DNA of 50,925 bases, from positions 1 to 50,925 of the forward strand of contig CAJQPN010000030.1 in NCBI GenBank assembly GCA_905480195.1, given 5' to 3'. The notes below the pieces were generated by a model. It did not search any database, was not told where the DNA came from, and was given only the letters and a program-made list of their open reading frames with translations. Within the stretch, counting starts at the first letter, position 1. Every line of letters begins with the position of its first letter. The translations under genes and the position numbers were made by a program. Source of the stretch: an uncultured Acidimicrobiales bacterium (GTDB lineage: Bacteria > Actinomycetota > Acidimicrobiia > Acidimicrobiales > Aldehydirespiratoraceae). Shown in pieces: positions 37,920 to 46,513 of this stretch.

Positions 37920-39383
37920 ATGTCCGATCGCAGCCCTGTCGATCCCCGTACCCCTGTCATCGTCGGTCGAGCCCAGGTGGTCGACGCGACGCCTGATGTC
38001 GATCACCCTGTCGACGCCATCGACCTGATGACCCGCGCCACGGTCGATGCGCTGGCCGACGCCGGAGTTGGACCCTCGGCAGTCGAGACCGTCGGCGTTG
38101 TCGGCGGCATACATCGGCATCCGAATGCGGCTGCAGCAGTCGCCCACGGGGTCGGATGTCGGACTGCCCACACCATCGTCACGACTTGGGGTGGCGACAC
38201 TCCGATTGCGTTCCTGGGTGAACTCGGGCAGCGGATTGTCGCCGGCGAACTCGAGGTCGCCGTGTTCGTCGGCGGGGAAGCGAATCGCACCCGCGACGCG
38301 CTGCGCTCTGCTGGACGCGAGGTGCCCAAACGAGACGAAACCGGGGTTCCCGCTCCCGAGCATTGGGGCACTCCACTCGAGATGGGCCGTTCCGACGCCG
38401 TTGAGCGCGGGGGCGAGATGCCTCGAAACACTTACGCCGTGTTCGACAGTGCGCTCCGCGCCGCAGCGGGCGAAACCCTCGACGAGGCCCGCGACCGGGC
38501 GGCAGCCCTGTGGGCCGGGTATAGCGCTGTCGCTGCCGGCAACCCCGACCTCAAGGTCGGCTCTTTGGACGCTGACGCAATCCGCACGCCCACGCCTGAC
38601 AACCGGATGGTGTCGTGGCCGTACACAAAGGCGATGTGCGCCAACAATCGCGTCGACCAGGCTGGAGCGCTGGTTGTGTGCAGCAGCGCAGCGGCCGACC
38701 GCCTCGGGGTTGATCCCAGCCGGCGCGTCTACCTTCACGACACGATTCGGGCGAGCGACACCGACTCGTTCTTGCTCCGAGAGCGCATCGACACGGTGCC
38801 CGGCCTCGATGCCGCTGCTGCGCTGGTCGTTGGGCGCTGGGGTCCGATCGACGCGATCGACCATGTCGACCTCTACGGCTGCTTCCCCTCGATCGTTCAC
38901 TACACCGCCGCTGCGCTCGGGTTGACTCGGTCGCGGCCGCTGACGGTCACCGGCGGCCTCGGCTTCATGGGGGCGCCACTGAATTTTGCAGCTGGCCAGT
39001 CCCTCATCGCCATGGTTCGTGCGTTGCGCGCCGAGCCGGGTACCTTCGGCTTGGTGCAGGGAAACGGCGGACACGCCGCAAAGCATTCCTTCGGTATCTA
39101 CTCGACCGAGCCACCGAGCTCGCTTCCTTCCGTCACCGTTGTGGACCATGCCGATGCACGGGTGTCGATGGCGGCATCTGAGTCCTCCGGTGCAGCCACC
39201 ATCGAGGGGATCACCGTCGAGTACGGCCGCGACGGTGCGGAGCGGGCAGTGGCGGCGCTACGCCTCGACTGCGGCGGCCGGCTGTGGGCAAACTCCGTCG
39301 ATCCCAGCGTGCTCGCTGCAGCGGTCAGCCGGGAGCTCGTTGGCGTCGCCACCACCGTGAAGGCTGGCGAGTTCCGTCTTTGA
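37920..39383 (+). CDS. thiolase-like protein, TLP1 type, lacking the catalytic Cys
   Basis: 487 residues, longer than a thiolase. The fold pattern (VGGIHRHPNAAAAVAHGVG, EVAVFVGGEANRT, QGNGGHAAKHSFGIYST) is that of SCP2-thiolase relatives. The nucleophile region reads VTTWGGDTP, with no Cys where thiolases have CxSG. The last ~85 residues form the additional C-terminal domain seen in TLP1 proteins. Catalysis as a thiolase is unlikely; acyl binding or transfer is possible. The ATG at 37920 is 7 nt after TACCCT; the longer open frame upstream overlaps the SDR. It is convergent with the sensor gene. Confidence 0.8.
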   Translation: MSDRSPVDPRTPVIVGRAQVVDATPDVDHPVDAIDLMTRATVDALADAGVGPSAVETVGVVGGIHRHPNAAAAVAHGVGCRTAHTIVTTWGGDTPIAFLGELGQRIVAGELEVAVFVGGEANRTRDALRSAGREVPKRDETGVPAPEHWGTPLEMGRSDAVERGGEMPRNTYAVFDSALRAAAGETLDEARDRAAALWAGYSAVAAGNPDLKVGSLDADAIRTPTPDNRMVSWPYTKAMCANNRVDQAGALVVCSSAAADRLGVDPSRRVYLHDTIRASDTDSFLLRERIDTVPGLDAAAALVVGRWGPIDAIDHVDLYGCFPSIVHYTAAALGLTRSRPLTVTGGLGFMGAPLNFAAGQSLIAMVRALRAEPGTFGLVQGNGGHAAKHSFGIYSTEPPSSLPSVTVVDHADARVSMAASESSGAATIEGITVEYGRDGAERAVAALRLDCGGRLWANSVDPSVLAAAVSRELVGVATTVKAGEFRL

Positions 39384-39392
39384 CCAGCGGTG

Positions 39393-42300
39393 TCAGTGCT
39401 TGCCGATCGAGAACCGTTGCATCAACTCGCTGGTCGGCATCGGCGGAGCGTAGAAGTAGCCCTGAGCGCGGGTGCACCCGGCCCGAAGCAGAGCCTCGGC
39501 TTGGGCCTGGGTTTCGATCCCCTCGGCCACGACCTCGAGCTCGAGCGCCGCAGCCAGCGAAACGATCGACCGGACGAGGAGGTCGTCGGCATTGGGGCTG
39601 TCGAGACCACGGACGAGCGAACGGTCGATCTTGATCGTGTCGACACCAAAGCGTTTGAGATGAGCCAGCGACGCGAAGCTGGTGCCGAAGTCATCGAGGG
39701 CGATTCGGACCCCGAGACTTCGGAGGCCTGAGAGCACGTGCTCGGATCGCTCGAGGTCTTGGGTCATCGAGGCCTCGGTGACCTCGATGCAGAGCCGCTG
39801 CGGGTCGAGTCCGGCAATGGTAAGCGCCTCGCCGATGACCGTCACCATGTCGGCTTGGTGAAGCTGTGACGCCGCCAGGTTGACACGAATCAGCGTGTCT
39901 TGGTCGGCCCAGGACGCGGCCTCCACACAAGCCGCTCGCAGCACGAACGAACCAATGGCGGAGAGGAGGCCGGCATCCTCAGCAATGTGTAGGAAACTGC
40001 GCGCATGCATCAGGCCGCGAAGCGGGTGTTCCCATCGAACGAGCGCTTCCGCCCCAAGGATCCGACCGGTGTCAAGCGCGATCTCGGGCTGGTAGTGCAC
40101 CGAGAGCTCACCCCGTTCGATTGCGTGACGCAAGCCCCCCTCGATCTGCAGCGCCTCATTCGGCTTGCTCTGCGTCTTCTGGTCGAAGGTGACGTGACCA
40201 GACCCACCGGCTGCCTTCGCCTGATACATCGCCGTATCAGCCGCCCGGAGGACCTCGGACCCGGACGTGGGGAGGTCAAGCTTGGCGATGCCAATGCTCG
40301 CCGCCGGCTGAATCGTCTGCCCAACGAGAATCACCGGCTCGTCGAGAAGCTCAACGAGCCGGTCCGCAACGATGTCGGCATCGGTGGTGTCGGACGGCGA
40401 TGCGAGCAGGATCGCGAACTCATCGCCACCCAGGCGAGCGACGAGGTCGCCGGGCCGCACGGCGAGTCGGAGTCGATCAGCGATGATTCGGAGCAGTTCG
40501 TCTCCTTGGTCGTGTCCGAGCGAGTCGTTTACCGCCTTGAAGCGGTCAAGGTCGAGCAAGAGCACCGTTGGCGCCGAACCGTCATGAATCGTCTCGTTGA
40601 GACGACTGGTGAGTACTCGGCGATTGGCGAGGCCAGTGAGTTCGTCGGTCGTGGCCTGGTGCCGGAGCACTTCCTCGTCGCGCCGCCGATCGGTCGCGTC
40701 CTCGACGTGGACCAGCCAGGTCTCGTGACCGGTACCGACTCCTTCCAGCGGGGTCGCATGGATGCGGCCCCACGCTTCAGCGCCGTCGAGACGGGTGAAC
40801 GGCAACTCGTAAGCCCCTGCAGTGAACTTTCCCTGCAGGACCTTCAAGGCTGTTTCGATTCCGGTTGCGACCACGTCGCCCGGGGACGGGTAGCCCAGAA
40901 ACTCAGCGAATGCTTCGTTACACGTGACGAGGCGGAATTCGCTGTCACACAGCAGAACGCCGATTGGCGACTCGTCAAACGCCATTTTTGCGCGCCGTTC
41001 TGCCGTGATTCGCCGCTCCGCCCGATGAATCACTTCCAAAAGCGAGGTCAGTACCGGAAGAGCGACGTCCATCTCCATCTCGTCAAAGGGTCCAGCGGCG
41101 AGGACCGAGACATAGTCCTCGCTGGCGAGCGGAAGAAAGAGGTGGTCATGCCGAACGAGCATCTTGCCGCTGCGAGCAACGGTGACGACGGGGTTCATCG
41201 TCGAATCGTCGGAGCGATAACGCGGTCGAGACGGGCCCGAGAGAAGTTGGCATCTTTCGCTTTCCTTGTTCACGGACCAGAGCTCGATCTCTCGGGCGCC
41301 AAGTAGGTCGACCCCGCGTTCCAGCGCTGCGTCGAGCGCCTTGCCGAACTGGTAGCCATCTGCACTGTGCAAGGTCGAGGCAATATCTCGGATGTAGTCC
41401 GCAATCTTTTTGCGCCTCAACGAATCTTGCTCGATGGCGAACCTGAACCTGAGCTCAACCAACAGATCCCCGAACGACGTCAGAACTTCTATGTACCAAC
41501 CTGCCCACGGGGTTTGGTCGCCGGGCAACAAGATGCCGACCGTGGCTGGCCCATCGGGCCATTCTCGCAGCGGAACAGACACGAGCGTCCAGTGTGCTGT
41601 TACGTCGTCTTGGCCGATGATCACAGCCTCCGACATCTCAAAGCTTGTGCACACAGGCTGCTCGGCAAGAATCGCTTGGTTCACCCACGACTCTGGAAAG
41701 CGCAACGGCTCTCCGACTTCGAACATCGAGTCGCCGAGCTCCCAGAGCGCGCTGAGACGGCCGCACGTTTCCGGGGCCGGGTCTTTCGAATCAACGACCG
41801 CAGAAATCGACGCATTGAGATTCCCACCAATGCCAGCGAGCGCATCCTGCAGGAGTTGTTGCTGGTCTTCGTGATGACCATGAACAACACTGGAGAGAAT
41901 TCTGCCGAACTCTTCCTGGACGAGCATTTGAAGCTTCGCCAATCGTTCGGCATCGGCTCGGCTGAGCGTTAAACCCAACGATCGGCCGATAACGGCGAGG
42001 GCTCGAAGTTCAGTCGAATCCCAGGTGTCGCCATCGCGACTTACGACGAGCGCTCGGGTGAGCCTCTCGCCAACACTGATGGTAATCAGGACGCCGTTCC
42101 GGTCGATCCCTTCGGCGATGTTACTTTCTGGCCCAAAGGTCTGCTTTGCGAGATTGGAAGCCGAGAACGTGTGGTACTCCACGTCGCCTGTTTTCGGGTC
42201 GAAAGGAAGGTCCGCGGTGTCGAAATTTAGCCATCTTGGATCGATTGGTTCTTCTCCCACTGCGTTCAACAAGTCAAATTGTTTTCCGGTGAACCCGAAC

Positions 42301-42965
42301 AGCGCCACCTGACCCGCGCCAAAAGTTTCTTTGATGATTCCGAGCGCTTCATCGACGACGCCAGTCGACAAGTCCTCACCTGTAGCCGCGGCCAGGATTT
42401 GCTGAACACCCATCACCGTTTGAGCGAATTTGTTTTGTTTTGCGAGGAGCCTCTCTGCTTCGACCCGCGCGAGAAACTGTCGTAGCGCATTCGCAAGCTC
42501 GAGACAGAATTCCACTTCGGAGTCAGTCCAGGTCGCCTCGTTGCGGTGCAGCACCAACGACTCAGCCTGGTCGCCGTCGAAGTCGATCACCACGACCATC
42601 ACGGTGCCGCGCTGCCAGCTGGGTGGGATGGCTGAATCATCGAAAAAGCTCTGTACCGGCAAGTACATAGCGCCTTCTGTGCTCAACACGGACTCGGCGT
42701 TGGCCGAACTCGCATGCCGCTCGGGGATTCGGCTCATGGGCAGGAGCGTTCCTTCTTGCTCCCAAACCTCACACAATGACGCAGTACCTGCGATGTAGTC
42801 GTTGTGCCAGCGACCGATCGCCTCAACCGAAAGGTGGCGTGCCACCATCTCGAGCACGGTTGTCATGGTTGAGTTGGCCTGCTCATGCGAGCTCTCGACG
42901 AGGGCCGATCCGACCTCCCAGAGAAGACGTCGATCATCTCCGACCGGCTCGTAACTCGTTCGCAT
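39393..42965 (-). CDS. GAF/PAS diguanylate cyclase-phosphodiesterase
   Basis: 1190 residues, cytoplasmic with no transmembrane segment. Approximate order: four GAF-like domains (15-165, 175-350, 365-520, 530-680), joined by short helices such as FLARVEAERL and LSRADAERL; a PAS domain (690-800); GGDEF (810-975) with LGGDEFAILL intact; and EAL (980-1190) with GAEALVRW, EVTEAS, DDFGTSFASL and KIDRSL intact. Both c-di-GMP synthesis and hydrolysis are possible. GAF domains imply ligand or redox sensing. The ATG at 42965 follows a GGAG Shine-Dalgarno; upstream in-frame codons overlap the divergent enoyl-CoA hydratase. Confidence 0.91.
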   Translation of the reverse strand: MRTSYEPVGDDRRLLWEVGSALVESSHEQANSTMTTVLEMVARHLSVEAIGRWHNDYIAGTASLCEVWEQEGTLLPMSRIPERHASSANAESVLSTEGAMYLPVQSFFDDSAIPPSWQRGTVMVVVIDFDGDQAESLVLHRNEATWTDSEVEFCLELANALRQFLARVEAERLLAKQNKFAQTVMGVQQILAAATGEDLSTGVVDEALGIIKETFGAGQVALFGFTGKQFDLLNAVGEEPIDPRWLNFDTADLPFDPKTGDVEYHTFSASNLAKQTFGPESNIAEGIDRNGVLITISVGERLTRALVVSRDGDTWDSTELRALAVIGRSLGLTLSRADAERLAKLQMLVQEEFGRILSSVVHGHHEDQQQLLQDALAGIGGNLNASISAVVDSKDPAPETCGRLSALWELGDSMFEVGEPLRFPESWVNQAILAEQPVCTSFEMSEAVIIGQDDVTAHWTLVSVPLREWPDGPATVGILLPGDQTPWAGWYIEVLTSFGDLLVELRFRFAIEQDSLRRKKIADYIRDIASTLHSADGYQFGKALDAALERGVDLLGAREIELWSVNKESERCQLLSGPSRPRYRSDDSTMNPVVTVARSGKMLVRHDHLFLPLASEDYVSVLAAGPFDEMEMDVALPVLTSLLEVIHRAERRITAERRAKMAFDESPIGVLLCDSEFRLVTCNEAFAEFLGYPSPGDVVATGIETALKVLQGKFTAGAYELPFTRLDGAEAWGRIHATPLEGVGTGHETWLVHVEDATDRRRDEEVLRHQATTDELTGLANRRVLTSRLNETIHDGSAPTVLLLDLDRFKAVNDSLGHDQGDELLRIIADRLRLAVRPGDLVARLGGDEFAILLASPSDTTDADIVADRLVELLDEPVILVGQTIQPAASIGIAKLDLPTSGSEVLRAADTAMYQAKAAGGSGHVTFDQKTQSKPNEALQIEGGLRHAIERGELSVHYQPEIALDTGRILGAEALVRWEHPLRGLMHARSFLHIAEDAGLLSAIGSFVLRAACVEAASWADQDTLIRVNLAASQLHQADMVTVIGEALTIAGLDPQRLCIEVTEASMTQDLERSEHVLSGLRSLGVRIALDDFGTSFASLAHLKRFGVDTIKIDRSLVRGLDSPNADDLLVRSIVSLAAALELEVVAEGIETQAQAEALLRAGCTRAQGYFYAPPMPTSELMQRFSIGKH

Positions 42966-43009
42966 TCTCACTCCGTCGGCAGGGTGACGTCGAACATGAG
43001 CCACTCGGC

Positions 43010-43015
43010 TAACGT
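43010..43015 (+). promoter_or_regulatory. -10 hexamer TAACGT for enoyl-CoA hydratase, leaderless spacing
   Basis: TAACGT ends 8 nt before the ATG at 43024, within the 58-bp gap to the divergent GGDEF/EAL gene. Confidence 0.48.
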
Positions 43016-43023
43016 TTCGAGAC

Positions 43024-43806
43024 ATGGAAGACAACGTTCACCTCGAACGCGATTCATCTACTGGCGTCGCTGTGATCCGGCTTGACCGCCCGAAGGTCAA
43101 TGCGATCAGTACCAGCATGGTTCGTAATCTCGCCGCTATTGCCGCAGAGATCGCAGACGACATGACTGTTCGTGCGGTGGTCATCACCGGCGGCCGAAAG
43201 GTGTTCGCCGCCGGCGCTGACATCTCCGAATTCCCTGAGTTCGATGTTGCATCAGCCCGGGCCTTCTCCAACACCTTCAACGAGAGCTTGCTCGCCGTCG
43301 AGCAATTGCCCCAGATCACGATTTCAGCGGTGAACGGCTACGCACTCGGTGGGGGGCTCGAGGTCGCGCTCACCACCGACTTCCGTATGATCGCCGAAGA
43401 CGGCCGTATCGGCCTACCAGAGATCCAACTCGGACTCATCCCTGGTGGAGGAGGCACCCAACGGCTCACTCGACTCGCCGGGGTCACGTTCGCGAAGGAG
43501 ATGGTCTACACCGGCCGCCACGTGGGTGCCGAGGAAGCGCTCGTTCACGGAATTGTCAGCTCGGTCCACGACCCAGACACCCTGCTCGATGAGGCCATCG
43601 CCAAGGCGACCGAGTACGCCAAAGGTCCGGCTTCGCTCCAGATGGCAAAACGCGCCATCCTCGACGGACTCCACCTGCCCCTCACCGACGCTGTACAGGT
43701 GGAAGCCGAGCAGTTCGGTCAGTGCTTCGGCACCGAGGACAACACCATCGGGGTGCAGAGTTTTCTCGAGAACGGTCCTGGTAACGCCGAGTTCACCGGG
43801 CGCTGA
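43024..43806 (+). CDS. enoyl-CoA hydratase
   Basis: 260 residues, the crotonase length. The oxyanion and first catalytic Glu motif GGGLEVALTTD and the second Glu in GLPEIQLGLIPGGGGTQRL are both present, so hydratase activity is expected: trans-2-enoyl-CoA plus water to 3-hydroxyacyl-CoA. The N-terminal AGADISEF loop that closes the CoA site is conserved. It is alone on the plus strand between the GGDEF/EAL gene and the convergent ABC genes, and is predicted to be leaderless. Confidence 0.93.
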   Translation: MEDNVHLERDSSTGVAVIRLDRPKVNAISTSMVRNLAAIAAEIADDMTVRAVVITGGRKVFAAGADISEFPEFDVASARAFSNTFNESLLAVEQLPQITISAVNGYALGGGLEVALTTDFRMIAEDGRIGLPEIQLGLIPGGGGTQRLTRLAGVTFAKEMVYTGRHVGAEEALVHGIVSSVHDPDTLLDEAIAKATEYAKGPASLQMAKRAILDGLHLPLTDAVQVEAEQFGQCFGTEDNTIGVQSFLENGPGNAEFTGR

Positions 43807-43851
43807 CCCGCTGCAGCACACAGCAGACCTGTACCGCCCCGCCTCAACGCC

Positions 43852-44592
43852 TCAGTCCACCTCCAGGCGGTTGAGCCTGACAGCCGCCATAGCCAGCGAA
43901 CCGGCTGCAACGAAGACGCAGACGAGCACTGCGGTCGACGTGTTGGCCTCGGCTGCCGGCCCGAGGCCAACATCGGACAGGTTCGCCAGGAGCGACCGGG
44001 TGTACCCGCGCACCGCCGCGTTCCCGACCGGTTCGGAAAAGCGGGCGAAGATCCCCTCCCACACCAAGACGTACGCAAGACCCCAGATGATCGGGTTCCT
44101 GATCATCAGCCCGAGCAGCACGAACGCAGCGCTGTAGGCGAGAACCCCGAACGAGGCGGCGACAACCGTCGCGATGACGCCGTCCACCGTCGCTTTTCCG
44201 ACAAGCGCTGCGGCCGCTAGGGGAAGCGTGGTCAGAGGCAAGCTGACCGTCAGGGCAGCGAGGTAGGCGCCCGCCACGACCGAGAGGCGGTCCATCGGCC
44301 GAAGCCACAGGTACACGAGCGTGCCGTCTTCTCGCAGGTCGCCGAGCGAAGCCGACGCAAACACCAACGAAACGACCGGCACCACGAGGACGAGTCCGAG
44401 GCCGTCCATCACCTCGATGATCGTCCGGGCAGGATCCTCGACCTCGTCGCTCGCGGCCACCCCGACCGCTGCAAGCACCACAACCGCTCCCAGACTCAGC
44501 AGTGCCAGCAACCGGCCGGGCGTGAGGAGTTGGCGCACGAGCAGACGATGGGTGAGCAGCACCGAACGGACAGTGGAGACGGATTGGGTCAC
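43852..44592 (-). CDS. ABC-2 type transporter permease
   Basis: 246 residues with about six hydrophobic segments, including LLALLSLGAVVVLAAVGVA and LVVPVVSLVFASASLG. The ASLGDLREDGTLVYLWLRPM segment is the cytosolic loop typical of ABC-2 permeases of the NatB/YhaP type. It starts at 44592, overlapping the stop of the cognate ATPase by 4 nt, and is the last gene of a four-gene operon. Substrate unknown. Confidence 0.86.
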   Translation of the reverse strand: MTQSVSTVRSVLLTHRLLVRQLLTPGRLLALLSLGAVVVLAAVGVAASDEVEDPARTIIEVMDGLGLVLVVPVVSLVFASASLGDLREDGTLVYLWLRPMDRLSVVAGAYLAALTVSLPLTTLPLAAAALVGKATVDGVIATVVAASFGVLAYSAAFVLLGLMIRNPIIWGLAYVLVWEGIFARFSEPVGNAAVRGYTRSLLANLSDVGLGPAAEANTSTAVLVCVFVAAGSLAMAAVRLNRLEVD

Positions 44593-45632
44593 CGGCGTCG
44601 CTCCACCAGATAGCGGAACACCGACTCGAGGTCGTCGTCGAGCGGTACGAGTTCGTCGAGCCGCAGTCCGAGGTCCACGGTGAGCGGTGCAATGATGCGG
44701 CCGAACCCGTCGATATCGTCGATGTCGACGATGACGGCGTCTGCAAGAACGGTGACCCCACGCGCGCTTCCTCGCTCGATCAAAGCGGCCGCTAGTTGCT
44801 GTGGACGGTCGGTGCCCACCCGAACGCGATGGGGCCGGTCATCCATGAGATCGCGAAGACTCCGATAATCGCCGGCGGCCGCCAGGCGGCCCTGCGCGAG
44901 CACAAGAACGTTCGAGCCGAGTCGGGCCACCTCATCGAGCACGTGGCTCGACACGAGCAGGCACTTTCCGCGCTCGGCCAGTTCACCGAACAATGCGATC
45001 ATGCGCTGACGTTGAATCGGATCGAGGCCGGTGAGCGGTTCGTCAAGCACCAACACGTCAGGGTCGTTGACGAGCGCAGCCGCCAGCTTGACCCGCTGCC
45101 GCATCCCCTTCGAAAACGATCCGACCGGCTTCGGGTCGTCGACGTCAAGTTCGACCTGGGCCAAGACTTCACGAGTACGGGATTCGGCTCTGACGACGCC
45201 ATGGGTTTGGGCCGCCAGCGCAACGAAGGCTCCCGCTGAGAGTCGATCGAAAAGGGCGTCCTGTTGTGGCGCAAGACCGATCCGTCCTCTCACTTCCCGG
45301 TCTGCGCCGGCGTTGCGGCCGAGCATGGTGACGGTCCCACTCGAAGGCTGCGTGAGACCGCACAGCATTCGGAACAGGGTCGATTTACCTGCCCCGTTCG
45401 GGCCCAAGATCGCAGTCACGCCGGAACCAATCTGAAAGGTCACATCGGAGACAGCGACCACATCGCCGAAGGATTTCGTCACCCCGATGGCCTCCACCAT
45501 CACCGGCCCGGTGCCCGGCCAGGCCGACAGGTCTTCAGCCCCGATCAGAGGCTCAGACGGGGTTGGCGACGAGATGCGGGTACCCGGCAGTGGCGGTGGC
45601 GGTGGCGGTGGCGGTGGCGAAACGTTGGACAT
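44589..45632 (-). CDS. ABC transporter ATP-binding protein with N-terminal polyproline tract
   Basis: 347 residues. After a start MSNVS, nine consecutive Pro and a short linker, the ATPase domain begins: Walker A GPNGAGKST, a Q-loop in GLAPQQDALF, signature FSKGMRQRVKLA and Walker B VLVLDEPLTGLDP with the switch His in SSHVLDE. The domain is that of drug/Na+ efflux ATPases. The polyproline is encoded by a (tggcgg)n repeat and should need EF-P to translate. The ATG overlaps the preceding permease stop (TGATG). The C-terminal 80 residues are a regulatory extension. Confidence 0.9.
   Translation of the reverse strand: MSNVSPPPPPPPPPLPGTRISSPTPSEPLIGAEDLSAWPGTGPVMVEAIGVTKSFGDVVAVSDVTFQIGSGVTAILGPNGAGKSTLFRMLCGLTQPSSGTVTMLGRNAGADREVRGRIGLAPQQDALFDRLSAGAFVALAAQTHGVVRAESRTREVLAQVELDVDDPKPVGSFSKGMRQRVKLAAALVNDPDVLVLDEPLTGLDPIQRQRMIALFGELAERGKCLLVSSHVLDEVARLGSNVLVLAQGRLAAAGDYRSLRDLMDDRPHRVRVGTDRPQQLAAALIERGSARGVTVLADAVIVDIDDIDGFGRIIAPLTVDLGLRLDELVPLDDDLESVFRYLVERRR
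45591..45620. repeat. hexanucleotide (tggcgg)n repeat encoding polyproline
   Basis: Four perfect TGGCGG units plus one with a single mismatch on the plus strand; read on the minus strand they give most of the nine-proline run at the start of the ABC ATPase. A change in unit number would alter the tract in frame. Confidence 0.85.
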
Positions 45633-46513
45633 CACACCGCCGTCAATCGTCGGTATCGGGTGACGAGCACGCTGAGCCAGACCGTGGTCCATGCAGCTAC
45701 CCCGGCAAACACCAGCCATGTCGGCGTCGCCGCGCTTCCCCGAGACTCGCCGGCCGGTCCGACCTCGCCGAAGATCCGGGCTGCCATCTCGACTGGCGCT
45801 CCGAGCGGGTCGAGCACACGAAGTTCGTGCCTCAAACCGATGGCGTCGACACAGATCCCAACCACGATCGACACGCCGACCACGGCACCCAGCACACCCA
45901 CGCTGGCGATGGCCCGTCGATCGGTGAGGCTGCTGGCCCCCAGGCTGAGCGCAGCCATGAACCCCACGATCAGCACTGACGAGAGGAGGATCCGGCCCAA
46001 CACGCCGATCCACGCTCCGAATCCGTCGGGTCCGAGGTTCTGGACCGTGTAGCCGACCAGCAACAACAACACCGGCCCGGCGACCACGATCGCCATCACG
46101 GCCATTACCGCTGCGAATTTGGCAAGCAGATACGTCGGCTTCGTGAGCGGGGTCGACAGATACAACCGGAACATGCCATCGCGGCGGTCGCGAACCAGTG
46201 CTTCGGGTGCAACGAGAGTCGCAAACAACACCACGACCAGAATGGGTAGGCCGAAGAGTTCCCAGTACGGGGGGCGCAGCTCCTCACTGAGCATGTCGCC
46301 GATCAGGACCGCGAACGCCAGGAACGCGATCGAGGGCAGGAACGCAACCAAGGCGACAAGGGCAGGGAAGACCTTGTGCCGACCCTTGCGGCCGATGCCG
46401 AGGACGCTTCGGATCGTGTGCCAGAGAACCGAGCGCATCGCCTGCCAGACCCCGGTGCGTTCGCCCTCGTAACGCCGGTACCCACGGTCGAAGATCTCCG
46501 CCGGCGCGGTCAT
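45632..46513 (-). CDS. ABC-2 type transporter permease
   Basis: 293 residues. The cytosolic N-terminal amphipathic region FDRGYRRYEGERTGVWQA precedes about six membrane segments (for example FLPSIAFLAFAVLIGDML, VMAVMAIVVAGPVLLLLVGY). The APEALVRDRRDGMFRLYLSTP loop is characteristic of the ABC-2 family. It overlaps the upstream ATPase by 4 nt and the downstream ATPase by 1 nt, so it sits inside a fully coupled cassette. Confidence 0.88.
   Translation of the reverse strand: MTAPAEIFDRGYRRYEGERTGVWQAMRSVLWHTIRSVLGIGRKGRHKVFPALVALVAFLPSIAFLAFAVLIGDMLSEELRPPYWELFGLPILVVVLFATLVAPEALVRDRRDGMFRLYLSTPLTKPTYLLAKFAAVMAVMAIVVAGPVLLLLVGYTVQNLGPDGFGAWIGVLGRILLSSVLIVGFMAALSLGASSLTDRRAIASVGVLGAVVGVSIVVGICVDAIGLRHELRVLDPLGAPVEMAARIFGEVGPAGESRGSAATPTWLVFAGVAAWTTVWLSVLVTRYRRLTAV

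Noticed and set aside
43807-43851. Possible terminator between the enoyl-CoA hydratase and the convergent permease
   Set aside because: I find no stable inverted repeat or U-run in this 45-bp gap.
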